Assembly: GCA_947643615.1 (NCBI GenBank)
Contig: CANRWO010000034.1
Span: 1-38,442 of the forward strand
Direction: 5' to 3'
Origin: an uncultured Lachnospiraceae bacterium
GTDB taxonomy: Bacteria; Bacillota; Clostridia; Lachnospirales; Lachnospiraceae
DNA length: 38,442 nucleotides
Position 1 is the stretch's first letter, and every line of letters starts with the position of its first letter. Both the position numbers and the translations under genes were made by a program. Below, piece after piece: positions 24,153 to 32,336 of this stretch. The notes beneath the pieces are model-generated. The model was not told where the DNA came from and searched no databases. It saw only the letters and a program-made list of their open reading frames with translations.

Positions 24153-25559
24153 ATGAGTGTTTTCATGAAACCAAAAAACAGAAGCCTGTTATTGTCAATA
24201 TCAGAGCTTGCGGAAGCGGATTACGGTAAAAGCTCCGCCGAGCTGGAGCAAATCTACCACCGCCTGCTCACAGGGCGCACACAGTTTGAAAAGGTGATGG
24301 CAAATATTCTGGATTCTGTGATGCAGATCAGTTCATTGGACCTCTCCCTGAGCCACTATTCCGAAATCCTCCAAAAAGTGTCGGACAGTGTTTCGGACGC
24401 TACCGAACTGATCCACAAGGCTTCCAGCGAGGAGGACGCCATTTCCAAAATGGTATCCGCACAGCACGAGGAGCTGACCAACACGATCATTGACGTTTCG
24501 GAGGAATCGGGCGCCGTCTATAAGCGCATCGATGAGAGCCAGCAGGAACTGACCGATACCAAGAAGCTGTCTGACAGCACGGTGAGCGCATCAAAGGAAA
24601 TGCAGCAGGATATGAACCAGCTTTTCGAGATCATTGGGCAGATGAACCACGTGATCTCCGATATTAATTCCATTTCCGCCCAGACAAACCTCCTTGCACT
24701 GAACGCCTCCATCGAAGCGGCAAGGGCAGGGGATGCCGGCCGGGGTTTTGCGGTTGTGGCCGATGAGATCCGGCAGCTGGCAGACGAAACCAAAAAGCTG
24801 ACCGCCAACATGGGGCACTTTGTGACAAACATACATACCGCATCTGCCAAGAGTGTGGAGAGCGTGGACCACACCATCGAATCCATGGAAACCGTGATAC
24901 AAAAGATTACCCACGTGTGGCAGCTGAACGAAGGCAACCGGCAAAATTTAGAGAAGATCACCAATAATATCTCATCCCTGGCAGGCCTCAGCGAGGAAAT
25001 CAGCAGTTCCATCATTGAGCTTGAATCACTCTCTTCGGACATCAACAGCCAGTGCAGCGTGCTCCACCAGGACACCCTGCGTTTGCGGGAACACGGCAAA
25101 GAGATTGATCATGTTGCAAAACCGCTGGGCGCAATCGAATCCTCCCTGGACGACTCCGTTAAAGCCATGGGCGCCATGGCAAAGGATGCCTTCTACCGTC
25201 TGGAGGACCGGAATTTCGCCGTTTATATTGAAAAAGCCGTCACCGCACACAAAAACTGGCTGGAAAATCTGGGGCGGATCGTCAGGGAGCGTACCATTCT
25301 GCCTCTCCAGGTCAATGACAGGAAATGCGGGTTCGGCCATTTCTACTATGCCATAGAACCCACCAGGCCGGAAGTGATGCAGCTTTGGAAAGAGCTCGGC
25401 GAAAAGCACAAGAAGTTCCATGCCTACGGCAAACAGGTGATTGATGCTCTGTTTGACGAGGATCACGATAAAGCAGAGCATGTTTTCCGTGAGGCGGTTC
25501 GATACTCCGAAACTTTGATCCGTGACCTTGAGGAGATCAAAATGCAGGTTCTCAGTTAG
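24153..25559 (+). CDS. Cytosolic methyl-accepting chemotaxis protein with C-terminal CZB zinc-binding domain
   Basis: A 468-residue chemoreceptor with no transmembrane segment or signal peptide. Residues ~40-340 are a coiled-coil signalling domain with the conserved tip that contacts CheA/CheW ([37 protein letters not shown]). Residues ~355-465 are a chemoreceptor zinc-binding (CZB) domain: His in [11 protein letters not shown], Cys in [11 protein letters not shown], and His in GEKHKKFH, the 3-His/1-Cys set known for this family. CZB domains sense zinc, and in some receptors the Cys reacts with hypochlorous acid. GAGG lies 6 nt before the ATG at 24153. Placement after a PerR-type gene suggests oxidant-linked sensing. 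It converges on radA with 13 bp between stop codons. Confidence 0.92.
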   Translation: MSVFMKPKNRSLLLSISELAEADYGKSSAELEQIYHRLLTGRTQFEKVMANILDSVMQISSLDLSLSHYSEILQKVSDSVSDATELIHKASSEEDAISKMVSAQHEELTNTIIDVSEESGAVYKRIDESQQELTDTKKLSDSTVSASKEMQQDMNQLFEIIGQMNHVISDINSISAQTNLLALNASIEAARAGDAGRGFAVVADEIRQLADETKKLTANMGHFVTNIHTASAKSVESVDHTIESMETVIQKITHVWQLNEGNRQNLEKITNNISSLAGLSEEISSSIIELESLSSDINSQCSVLHQDTLRLREHGKEIDHVAKPLGAIESSLDDSVKAMGAMAKDAFYRLEDRNFAVYIEKAVTAHKNWLENLGRIVRERTILPLQVNDRKCGFGHFYYAIEPTRPEVMQLWKELGEKHKKFHAYGKQVIDALFDEDHDKAEHVFREAVRYSETLIRDLEEIKMQVLS

Positions 25560-25572
25560 CGCGCTTGAGTGT

Positions 25573-26955
25573 TTATGCCAGCGCCAGGTCCATGGCCTCC
25601 TGCACCGTCCCGGCACCGATGATCTTTATCCTGCTGTTCTTTTTACAGTCCTCCGCGCACACAGCGGGAAGGATGCAGGTGTCAAACCCCAGCTTCTCCG
25701 CCTCAGCCACGCGCTGCGCCGCCTGGCTGACGGCCCGCACCTCGCCGCTTAAACCCACCTCGCCGAAAGCGATCAGCTTAGGGTTCAAGGGACGGTTCCG
25801 GAAGCTGGAGAGAAGGGCCAGGACAATCCCAAGGTCAATGGCCGGTTCCGCCACCTTCATCCCCCCCGTAATATTGACATAGGCATCACAATCCCCCAGC
25901 TGTACCCCGGAACGCTTCTCCAGCACCGCCATCAACAGGTTCACCCGGTTAAAATCCGTCCCGGTGGTCTGCCGCCTGGGGATCCCGAAATTGCTGTGGC
26001 AGACCAGCGCCTGGATCTCCACCAGCAGCGGCCGTGTCCCCTCCATGGTGCATACCACTATGGACCCACTGGCTCCCTCAGGGCGCCCGTTCAGCATATA
26101 TTCGGAAGCATTCTGCACTTCCACCAGGCCTTTCTCCTGCATCTCAAAGACCCCTATCTCATTGGTGGAGCCGAAACGGTTCTTCACTCCCCGCAGGATG
26201 CGGTAGGATGCATGCCTGTCCCCCTCAAAATACAGCACGGTATCCACCATATGCTCCAGCACCCTCGGGCCGGCCACGGTCCCCTCCTTGGTCACATGGC
26301 CCACGATCATCACGGAGACCCCCAGTCCCTTTGCCAGCTGCAAAAGTATCCCGGTGGATTCCCTGACCTGGGAGACACTGCCCGGGGCTGCCGATACCGC
26401 CTCGTTGTACATGGTCTGGATAGAGTCAATGACCACCGCCTGGGGTTTGCTTTGCCGAATCACTTCAGCGATCTCCCCCAGGTTCGTCTCACACAAAAGC
26501 AGCATGTTCCCGGTAAAATCCCCAAGCCTGTCCGCCCGCATTTTGATCTGCGCCAGGGACTCCTCCCCGGAAATATACAGCACCTTGTGGCCCGCCGCGG
26601 ACAGGTTCCTGCACACCTGGAGCAGCAGAGTGGACTTTCCGATGCCGGGGTCGCCTCCCACCAGGGTCAGGGAACCCTGCACAATGCCTCCTCCCAACAC
26701 GCGGTCCAGTTCCTCCATGCCGGTGGACAGCTTATCCTCCTCCCGGATCACAATCTCTGACAATACACTGGGTTCGTTTTTCGTCCCCCGCCTTCCCGCC
26801 GATGAGGACGCCACTCCCCCGTGGGGTGTCTTCGCCACTGTCTCCTCCACAAACGAATTCCATTCCCTGCACCCCGGGCACTGCCCCATCCACTTGGAAG
26901 ACTCATAACCGCAGTTCTGGCAGAAAAATATAGTTGAAGCTTTTCCTTTTGCCAT
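25573..26955 (-). CDS. radA: DNA repair protein RadA
   Basis: A RecA-related branch-migration helicase that helps process recombination intermediates. It is 460 residues, the usual length, with the full family layout: an N-terminal zinc finger (FFCQNCGYESSKWMGQCPGC), a RecA-like ATPase with Walker A GGDPGIGKST near residue 100, Walker B around AVVIDSIQ, the diagnostic KNRFG motif (GVKNRFGSTNEIG), and a C-terminal Lon-protease-like domain (DCDAYVNITGG, LIAFGEVGLSGEVR). The ATG at 26955 is chosen because it begins the zinc-finger lead-in and has GGGG 6 nt upstream; the frame extends to 27048 through a structured intergenic element. In related bacteria it often neighbours clpC, as here with one small gene between. 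Confidence 0.96.
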   Translation of the reverse strand: MAKGKASTIFFCQNCGYESSKWMGQCPGCREWNSFVEETVAKTPHGGVASSSAGRRGTKNEPSVLSEIVIREEDKLSTGMEELDRVLGGGIVQGSLTLVGGDPGIGKSTLLLQVCRNLSAAGHKVLYISGEESLAQIKMRADRLGDFTGNMLLLCETNLGEIAEVIRQSKPQAVVIDSIQTMYNEAVSAAPGSVSQVRESTGILLQLAKGLGVSVMIVGHVTKEGTVAGPRVLEHMVDTVLYFEGDRHASYRILRGVKNRFGSTNEIGVFEMQEKGLVEVQNASEYMLNGRPEGASGSIVVCTMEGTRPLLVEIQALVCHSNFGIPRRQTTGTDFNRVNLLMAVLEKRSGVQLGDCDAYVNITGGMKVAEPAIDLGIVLALLSSFRNRPLNPKLIAFGEVGLSGEVRAVSQAAQRVAEAEKLGFDTCILPAVCAEDCKKNSRIKIIGAGTVQEAMDLALA

Positions 26956-26968
26956 AATAATCCCCATT

Positions 26969-27195
26969 CCGGAGCGTTTACGCGACGGGGCGGCGCAAAT
27001 ATCAAATTTGCGGCTGCCATCATACAAATTTGTGACGCTCCGGCACAAATTTGCGTGTGAAAATCAGCACATCAGTGTGATTTTTCACACTAATCCTCCA
27101 TGTCAGAGCAGTTTACTGCGATGACACGCGATGAGAAATTCGCGCAGGCGATTTCTCATCTGCGATCAGGGCATATTTGAGGCTCTGACTCAAAT
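26969..27195. repeat. Dense array of inverted repeats upstream of radA
   Basis: The perfect or near-perfect stems are: CCGGAGCGT/ACGCTCCGG (26969-26977 with 27035-27043); GTGTGAAAATC/GATTTTTCACAC (27055-27090, one bulge); TGTCA..GCAG/CTGC..TGACA (27101-27126); GATGAGAAAT/ATTTCTCATC (27130-27160); and ATTTGAG/CTCAAAT (27175-27195). The palindrome CAAATTTG occurs at 27003, 27025 and 27046, at 22- and 21-bp spacing. In radA sense the last arm ends just before the radA ribosome binding site. It may be a dispersed extragenic element or a long structured leader. Confidence 0.6.
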
Positions 27196-27197
27196 TG

Positions 27198-27304
27198 CCG
27201 ATTGAAAATAAATTGAAAATAAACCTGACCCGGAAAAATGCCATACAACATTTGTATCCCTGCACTTCCGTGTTCAGCAATGGCCTATGTATCGGATGGC
27301 CAAA
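27198..27304. other. Intergenic stretch, nothing recognised
   Basis: This lies between the structured element before radA and the terminator of the next gene. No gene or RNA is visible. It presumably holds the radA promoter on the minus strand. Confidence 0.3.
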
Positions 27305-27357
27305 CCAAAAAACAACAGGCTCCCGGAATCAGCCGCAAAGGATTCCCAGAGCCTGTT
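27305..27357 (-). terminator. Long terminator after the small conserved gene
   Basis: AACAGGCTCCCGGAATC (27314-27330) pairs with GATTCCCAGAGCCTGTT (27341-27357) apart from a small internal mismatch. On the minus strand it is followed by GTTTTTTGG. Confidence 0.8.
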
Positions 27358-27460
27358 ACATTGCGGGACAGCATTTCTGCCCTGCCCGCAAATCCGTTTT
27401 AACTGCATTTCATGCCGTCATACTGTTTCATGCGCCGCTCTGTCCACGGCACAATTATAT

Positions 27461-27874
27461 TCACACACGCACAACCCGAACCGGTATCTCGCCCACAGCT
27501 CCCAACTCCACGCTGAGGGAAAGCTTTCCGCCCAGGCCGGTCTTCATGGTTCCGGTGCTCTTACCTCCTACAAACACCTCATACTCGGTATCGTCGTTGA
27601 GTCCAATGGTGATCTGCGCATCCTCGTCGCCTTCCACCACAAATTCCACACCGTCTTCCTTTTCCACAAAGTCCAGAACACTGGTCCCGGGTACCGATTC
27701 ATAAAGGAACATCCCGTTCTTTTCAAGCTTTGTGATCTCATTGTAAGTCTTGACCTTCAGCAGGTCACCCGCATGCTTGTAATCCTCCACCTTCGCCTTC
27801 CGGGGTAATTTGTGATTGCCGAAACTGATCGCACCGCTCTCTTCGCTGCGGAGCAATTCTTCCACAACTGCCAT
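27461..27874 (-). CDS. Conserved protein of unknown function (137 aa)
   Basis: A 137-residue soluble acidic protein. It resembles a family widespread in Lachnospiraceae that is sometimes labelled endosialidase without good reason. The first half has SGAISFGNHKLPRKAKVEDYKHAGD and KTYNEITKLEKNGMFLYESVPGTSV. The second half is beta-rich (DAQITIGLNDDTEYEVFVGGKSTGTMKTGLGGKLSLSVEL), like a small sandwich domain. No catalytic motif, signal peptide or membrane helix is evident. AGGAGG is 8 nt before the ATG. It is monocistronic, with its own terminator at 27305-27357, and sits between clpC and radA. No function can be claimed. Confidence 0.75.
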   Translation of the reverse strand: MAVVEELLRSEESGAISFGNHKLPRKAKVEDYKHAGDLLKVKTYNEITKLEKNGMFLYESVPGTSVLDFVEKEDGVEFVVEGDEDAQITIGLNDDTEYEVFVGGKSTGTMKTGLGGKLSLSVELGAVGEIPVRVVRV

Positions 27875-28059
27875 GTGTATATCCTCCTGTTTTTTACTAG
27901 TACCACGAATATTAATTAACTGTCACCTTGCATATGAAATAATCATTCTGCGCCAATGTACCAGAAATGAATGGTTCGTTGTACTAGCTGCATACCTTAC
28001 AGCTATACTTACAGTATAATATAAAGCGCGGCATTAATCTACAAAATTTTTGTAAATTT

Positions 28060-30498
28060 TTACTTAACAGTAAAGCAGACTTTACCGTTCTTAAAGCCTG
28101 CGGACACCGTATCCCCCGGCTGTACCTTCTTCATAAGGATTTCTTCCGCAAGGGCGTCCTCCACCACGGACTGTATGGCTCTCTTCAAGGGCCTTGCCCC
28201 CATTTTGTTATCCGCGTACTTTTCCACCAGATGCTCTTTCAGGGAAGCCGTAAGGCTCAGGCGGATATCCATCTGGGCCTCGCACCGCTTTGTCAGGTTG
28301 CCTGCCAGCAGGTTGACGATGGATTTCATGTTTTCATTGTCCAGCTGGTGGAATACAATGATCTCGTCAATCCGGTTGATAAACTCCGGCTTAAAGCTGC
28401 GCTTTACCTCTTCCATAACGCCGGACTTCATCTTCTCGTAGTCCCTTTTGGCGTCGCTTACGGACGCAAAACCAAGGTTCTTCGGATCCACGATCCTCTG
28501 GGCCCCTGCGTTGGAGGTCATAATCAGTATGGTGTTCTTAAAACTTACCTTTCTGCCCTTGGAATCCGTGATATGGCCGTCGTCCAGCACCTGCAGCAAG
28601 ATGTTGAACACATCCGGGTGGGCCTTCTCGATCTCATCAAAGAGCACCACGGAATAGGGGTTCCTGCGCACTTTCTCGCTGAGCTGCCCGCCTTCGTCAA
28701 AGCCTACATAGCCGGGCGGCGAGCCGATCATCTTGGACACCGAATGGCCTTCCATGTACTCGGACATATCCACCCTGATAATGGCTTCCTCAGACCCGAA
28801 CATGGCTTCCGCCAGGGCCTTGGAAAGCTCCGTCTTGCCCACGCCGGTAGGCCCCAGGAACAGGAAGGAGCCGATAGGGCGCTTAGGGTCCTTCAATCCC
28901 ACCCTGCCCCGGCGCATTGCCTTTGCCACCGCCGTCACGGCCTCCTCCTGGCCGATGACGCGCTTATGCAGGACGCTCTCCAGCTTTAACAGCCGCTCGC
29001 TCTCCTTCTGCGCCAGCTTCTGCACGGGGATCTTCGTCCACATAGCCACCGCCTCGGCAATCTCGTTCTCACCGATGGAATGCTGCCGCAGAGTGTCCCT
29101 GTTTTCATTGCGCTTTTTCATGCGCTCATACTTTTTCACCAGTTCGTCCTGGGCACGCTTGATCTCCGCAGCCTGGGTGAATGCCTCCATACGGATGGAG
29201 CGCTCGATCTGGAGGTCCATCTTCTTGATCTGCTCCATCAGCTCCTTCTGCTTATCCGGCATATCCATGCCCTTCAGCCTGGCGCTGGCCGCCGCCTCAT
29301 CGATCAGGTCGATGGCCTTATCCGGCAGGTTTCTGTCATTGATATAACGTGCGGACAGCCGCACTGCAGCCTCCACCGCCTCCGAAGTGATGGTGACCTG
29401 ATGGTGTTCCTCGTATTTTCCTTTCACCCCTTCCAGAATGCGGATCGCTTCCTCCTCCGTAGGCTCCTCCACATTCACCGGCTGGAAACGCCGCTCCAGG
29501 GCCGCGTCCTTCTCGATGTATTTACGGTACTCCACAATCGTGGTGGCCCCGATCAGCTGCAGCTCCCCCCTTGCCAGGGAAGGCTTCAGGATATTGGAGG
29601 CATCGATAGCCCCCTCCGCGCCGCCCGCCCCGATGATGGTATGCAGCTCATCCAGGAACAGGATCACGTTGCCGTCATCGATTACTTCCCGGATCAGCTT
29701 CTTGATCCTCTCCTCAAACTCACCGCGGTATTTGCTGCCTGCCACCATACCGGAGAGATCCAGAGTCATCACTCGCTTCTCCCGCACGGTGGCAGGGACC
29801 TTGCCCTCCACAATGCGCAGCGCCAGTCCCTCTACCACGGCAGTCTTTCCCACGCCGGGTTCCCCGATGAGGCAGGGATTATTCTTGGTACGGCGGCTTA
29901 AGATCTGGATCAGGCGGCGGATCTCGTCTTCCCTGCCTATCACCGGATCCAGCTTCCCCTCCCTGGCCATGGCGGTCAGATCCCTGCTGTACTGGCCCAG
30001 GGTAGAGGGTTTCCCCTTTCCGGAACCCCTTCTTGCCAGGTCTTCCTTGTAGAGGTTGCCGTCCTGGCCGATGGCCACCAGCGTGTCGGAATATATTTTC
30101 TGGATATTTGCGCCTAACGTATTCAAAAGGCGCACCGCCACATTCTCCCCCTCTTTGATGATGGCCATGAGAATATGCTCCGTGCCTGTCTCCCTCTGCC
30201 CGAACCTGGCAGCCTGCTTATGGGCCTCCTCCAGGATCTTCCTGGCCCTGGGGGAATAACCTTCCCTCTCCTTCACGGGCGTCCCGTTGTCAAAGGCGAT
30301 CAGCTCCTGTATCATGTCCATGACGCCGGATACCTCCACGCCGTTGTCCGCCAAAACTTTGTAAGCCACACCGGACTGTTCTTTCAAAAGCCCTACCAGG
30401 ATATGTTCCGTTCCCACATACCCCTGTTTCAGGCTGCGCGCACACCGGGAAGCATAGGACAGCGCTTCCTGCGCCTTATCTGTAAACCGTGACTGCAT
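28060..30498 (-). CDS. clpC: ATP-dependent Clp protease ATP-binding subunit ClpC
   Basis: An AAA+ unfoldase that feeds substrates to ClpP and needs adaptors in Bacillus. All domains are present in 812 residues: the N-domain with two repeats ([31 protein letters not shown]), D1 with Walker A GEPGVGKT near residue 210, a coiled-coil M-domain at ~400-470 ([25 protein letters not shown]), and D2 with Walker A GPTGVGKT near 545. A LGF tripeptide (PKNLGFASV) matches the ClpP-docking loop. GGAGG lies 8 nt before the ATG. In Bacillus clpC is in a ctsR operon. Here no CtsR box or ctsR gene is seen; a GntR gene lies 69 bp upstream on the same strand. Confidence 0.96.
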   Translation of the reverse strand: MQSRFTDKAQEALSYASRCARSLKQGYVGTEHILVGLLKEQSGVAYKVLADNGVEVSGVMDMIQELIAFDNGTPVKEREGYSPRARKILEEAHKQAARFGQRETGTEHILMAIIKEGENVAVRLLNTLGANIQKIYSDTLVAIGQDGNLYKEDLARRGSGKGKPSTLGQYSRDLTAMAREGKLDPVIGREDEIRRLIQILSRRTKNNPCLIGEPGVGKTAVVEGLALRIVEGKVPATVREKRVMTLDLSGMVAGSKYRGEFEERIKKLIREVIDDGNVILFLDELHTIIGAGGAEGAIDASNILKPSLARGELQLIGATTIVEYRKYIEKDAALERRFQPVNVEEPTEEEAIRILEGVKGKYEEHHQVTITSEAVEAAVRLSARYINDRNLPDKAIDLIDEAAASARLKGMDMPDKQKELMEQIKKMDLQIERSIRMEAFTQAAEIKRAQDELVKKYERMKKRNENRDTLRQHSIGENEIAEAVAMWTKIPVQKLAQKESERLLKLESVLHKRVIGQEEAVTAVAKAMRRGRVGLKDPKRPIGSFLFLGPTGVGKTELSKALAEAMFGSEEAIIRVDMSEYMEGHSVSKMIGSPPGYVGFDEGGQLSEKVRRNPYSVVLFDEIEKAHPDVFNILLQVLDDGHITDSKGRKVSFKNTILIMTSNAGAQRIVDPKNLGFASVSDAKRDYEKMKSGVMEEVKRSFKPEFINRIDEIIVFHQLDNENMKSIVNLLAGNLTKRCEAQMDIRLSLTASLKEHLVEKYADNKMGARPLKRAIQSVVEDALAEEILMKKVQPGDTVSAGFKNGKVCFTVK

Positions 30499-30567
30499 AT
30501 ATCAAACCTCCGTCTATAAAAGTAAAGAGCTGCACTGAAGGAACCTGCTGAATATGACCGGGCATTT

Positions 30568-30936
30568 TCAGGTATAGTCCTCATAAATCTCCTCGATCAG
30601 ATCATGTATCTCTTCTTTTGTGATGTTCTTACAGCTCCCCTTGGCCAAAATGACCTGAAGCTCCTTTTTTAACTCCGCTAGAGTCCGCATACGGTCCACA
30701 TCAATGGCTATGACAGCCCCTCTGCGCCTGTCTACCTTGACATATCCTTCCTCCCTCAATACCGAATATGCCTTGTTTACCGTATGCATGTTAATCCCGA
30801 TGGAATCCGCCATTTGCCGGACGCTGGGAAGGGAATCGCCCTCCCGGAACTGAGAGGTGGCGATCCCCATGATAATCTGATGGTACAGCTGCATATATAA
30901 TGCTTCACCACTGTTGAAATCCACTTCTATTATCAT
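30568..30936 (-). CDS. GntR family regulator, YtrA-like
   Basis: A short (122-residue) GntR protein. The N-terminal winged helix is clear (YMQLYHQIIMGIATSQFREGDSLPSVRQMADSIGINMHTVNKAYSVLREEGYVKVDRRRGAVI, residues ~12-75). Only ~45 helical residues follow. This size and layout fit the YtrA subfamily, which usually controls adjacent ABC transporters, but none is adjacent; clpC is the next gene. AAAGGGGG precedes the ATG at 30936. A good promoter is visible at 30979-31006. Co-transcription with clpC is likely from the 69-bp gap, so it may control clpC, but this is inference. Confidence 0.88.
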   Translation of the reverse strand: MIIEVDFNSGEALYMQLYHQIIMGIATSQFREGDSLPSVRQMADSIGINMHTVNKAYSVLREEGYVKVDRRRGAVIAIDVDRMRTLAELKKELQVILAKGSCKNITKEEIHDLIEEIYEDYT

Positions 30937-30978
30937 GTGAGGCCCCCTTTCGACCACCGTTGATCTTTTGATATACCT

Positions 30979-31006
30979 ATCATAGCACAGATATCCCTTC
31001 TGTCAA
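30979..31006 (-). promoter_or_regulatory. Promoter of the GntR-clpC unit
   Basis: On the minus strand: TTGACA (31001-31006), a 16-bp spacer, TATGAT (30979-30984). GATATC in the spacer and GTATATC just after the -10 give an imperfect dyad that could be an operator. Confidence 0.7.
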
Positions 31007-31053
31007 CCTTTTCATACTCCCCGGGCAAACCCGCACTGACCTTCACTGCATTT

Positions 31054-31103
31054 CACATATGGCGCCAGGGTGGGGCGCCCACGGTCCCCTGGCGCCATAT
31101 GTG
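31054..31103. repeat. 17-bp perfect palindrome arms (extragenic hairpin)
   Basis: CACATATGGCGCCAGGG (31054-31070) and CCCTGGCGCCATATGTG (31087-31103) are perfect inverted repeats around a 16-nt centre with its own GGGCGCCC. Each arm contains two smaller palindromes (CATATG and GGCGCC). It lies between the hydrolase stop and the GntR promoter. No U-tract follows on either strand, so it is not a classical terminator. Confidence 0.7.
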
Positions 31104-31138
31104 CCCCTCCGCCGGCCACACAGGAACGGGAACCGCCA

Positions 31139-32221
31139 CTATGCCCCCGTGTCCAGAAGCTCCAGTACCTCCGGGTGGAAACAGTGCCCGCCTTCCCGTA
31201 TGTCGTGGGCGAAGAGAGCTTCCCTTTCCAGGAGGGCATAGGCTTCCCTTATGACAGACGTCTGCCCGTACACGTTTTCCAACCCCCGCCTCCCGTTCAG
31301 GTGGTCGTCCCTGCAGGACTGGACGATGAGCTGCCTCGGCGCGATCAGGGAACCGATATCTCCCATATCCGCTAGCTGCCACAGTCCCGGCACATAATTA
31401 CAGCTGCAGTTCCCGTTCAGTTCCAGCAGGGAATCGCGGTAACCGTACATATAACCGCTGACAACAGCCCTCCGTATGCGCACATCCAACGCGGCCAGCC
31501 AGAGGGCCTGCATCCCGCCGCCGGAAAATCCTACGCATCCCAGATTTTCCGTATTCCACTGTCCGCGCCTGAAAACATAGTCCACAAGCCGCATGGCATC
31601 CCATGTGCACATACCGATAACCGTCTGCCCCAAAGGCTCCGCCATATGCGCCAGCTGGAAACAGGTGCTGTTCAGGAACTGCTCCTCCGAATCCCCCTGC
31701 AGCGCTTCGTCCCGCCTTTCCCCGAATCCTCTGTTATCCGGGCACAGCGCCACATAGCCTCTCCGGGCAAGCTGCAGTCCATAGTCATAACGGAATCGCT
31801 CAATGCTGTCCCTCACGGCGGGAATTTCCCTGCAACCCGCCACACTGTACTTCCCCGCTCCCATATGCCCGGGCAGCGCCAGAAAGGTTCCCTTAGGTTC
31901 CCCCTTGGGAAACAGTATATACACAGGCATCCGGACATCCGGCTCCACCTGCAGCAAAAGCTTCTCCCTGAGAAACCCCTCTTCCGTCTCCATGCACTCA
32001 ATCACCTTCGGATCCGGATCGCATTCCTCCATCCGGGGCAGCCCGGCCAGTTCTCCCAGGCGGACCCTCATCTCTTTCTGCCAGATTTCGAACTCCTCTT
32101 TAGTATTACCCATAAAACGGCCGCTTCTGGCATTTTTATCAAATTTTTTCAGCATCCCCTGCAGGCTGCCGTAATATTGCCCTATATGGATTGTCCTGTT
32201 TTCTTTTTCCTGCTTATCCAT
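31139..32221 (-). CDS. Alpha/beta hydrolase (Abhydrolase_7 / acetyl-xylan-esterase-like)
   Basis: A 360-residue cytosolic hydrolase, probably an esterase. The nucleophile elbow GFSGGG is near residue 233. An acid is available in QSCRDDHLN and the catalytic His in EGGHCFHPE near the C-terminus, as expected for the fold. The N-terminal third (DPDPKVIECMETEEGFLREKLLLQVEPDVRMPVYILFPKG) is typical of the large esterase families that act on acylated carbohydrates. No signal peptide is present. It is directly downstream of the sugar-type importer genes but separated by a terminator, so it may deacetylate imported oligosaccharides. That role is an inference. An unusual 50-nt palindrome follows the gene. 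Confidence 0.83.
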   Translation of the reverse strand: MDKQEKENRTIHIGQYYGSLQGMLKKFDKNARSGRFMGNTKEEFEIWQKEMRVRLGELAGLPRMEECDPDPKVIECMETEEGFLREKLLLQVEPDVRMPVYILFPKGEPKGTFLALPGHMGAGKYSVAGCREIPAVRDSIERFRYDYGLQLARRGYVALCPDNRGFGERRDEALQGDSEEQFLNSTCFQLAHMAEPLGQTVIGMCTWDAMRLVDYVFRRGQWNTENLGCVGFSGGGMQALWLAALDVRIRRAVVSGYMYGYRDSLLELNGNCSCNYVPGLWQLADMGDIGSLIAPRQLIVQSCRDDHLNGRRGLENVYGQTSVIREAYALLEREALFAHDIREGGHCFHPEVLELLDTGA

Positions 32222-32263
32222 CCTGATACCCCTTTCCCTTAAGCTATCCCGGTATTTGAGAAA

Positions 32264-32298
32264 GAACCGGAATGCCTTCCCATCGGCATTTCCGGTTC
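32264..32298 (-). terminator. Terminator of the ABC importer operon
   Basis: GAACCGGAATGCC (32264-32276) pairs with GGCATTTCCGGTTC (32285-32298) with one bulged T. On the minus strand it is followed by TTTCTC. It ends the permease-permease-binding protein unit. Confidence 0.75.
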
Positions 32299-32336
32299 TC
32301 TCATCCTACCATATCATTGTGTCCGTTACAAGGATC

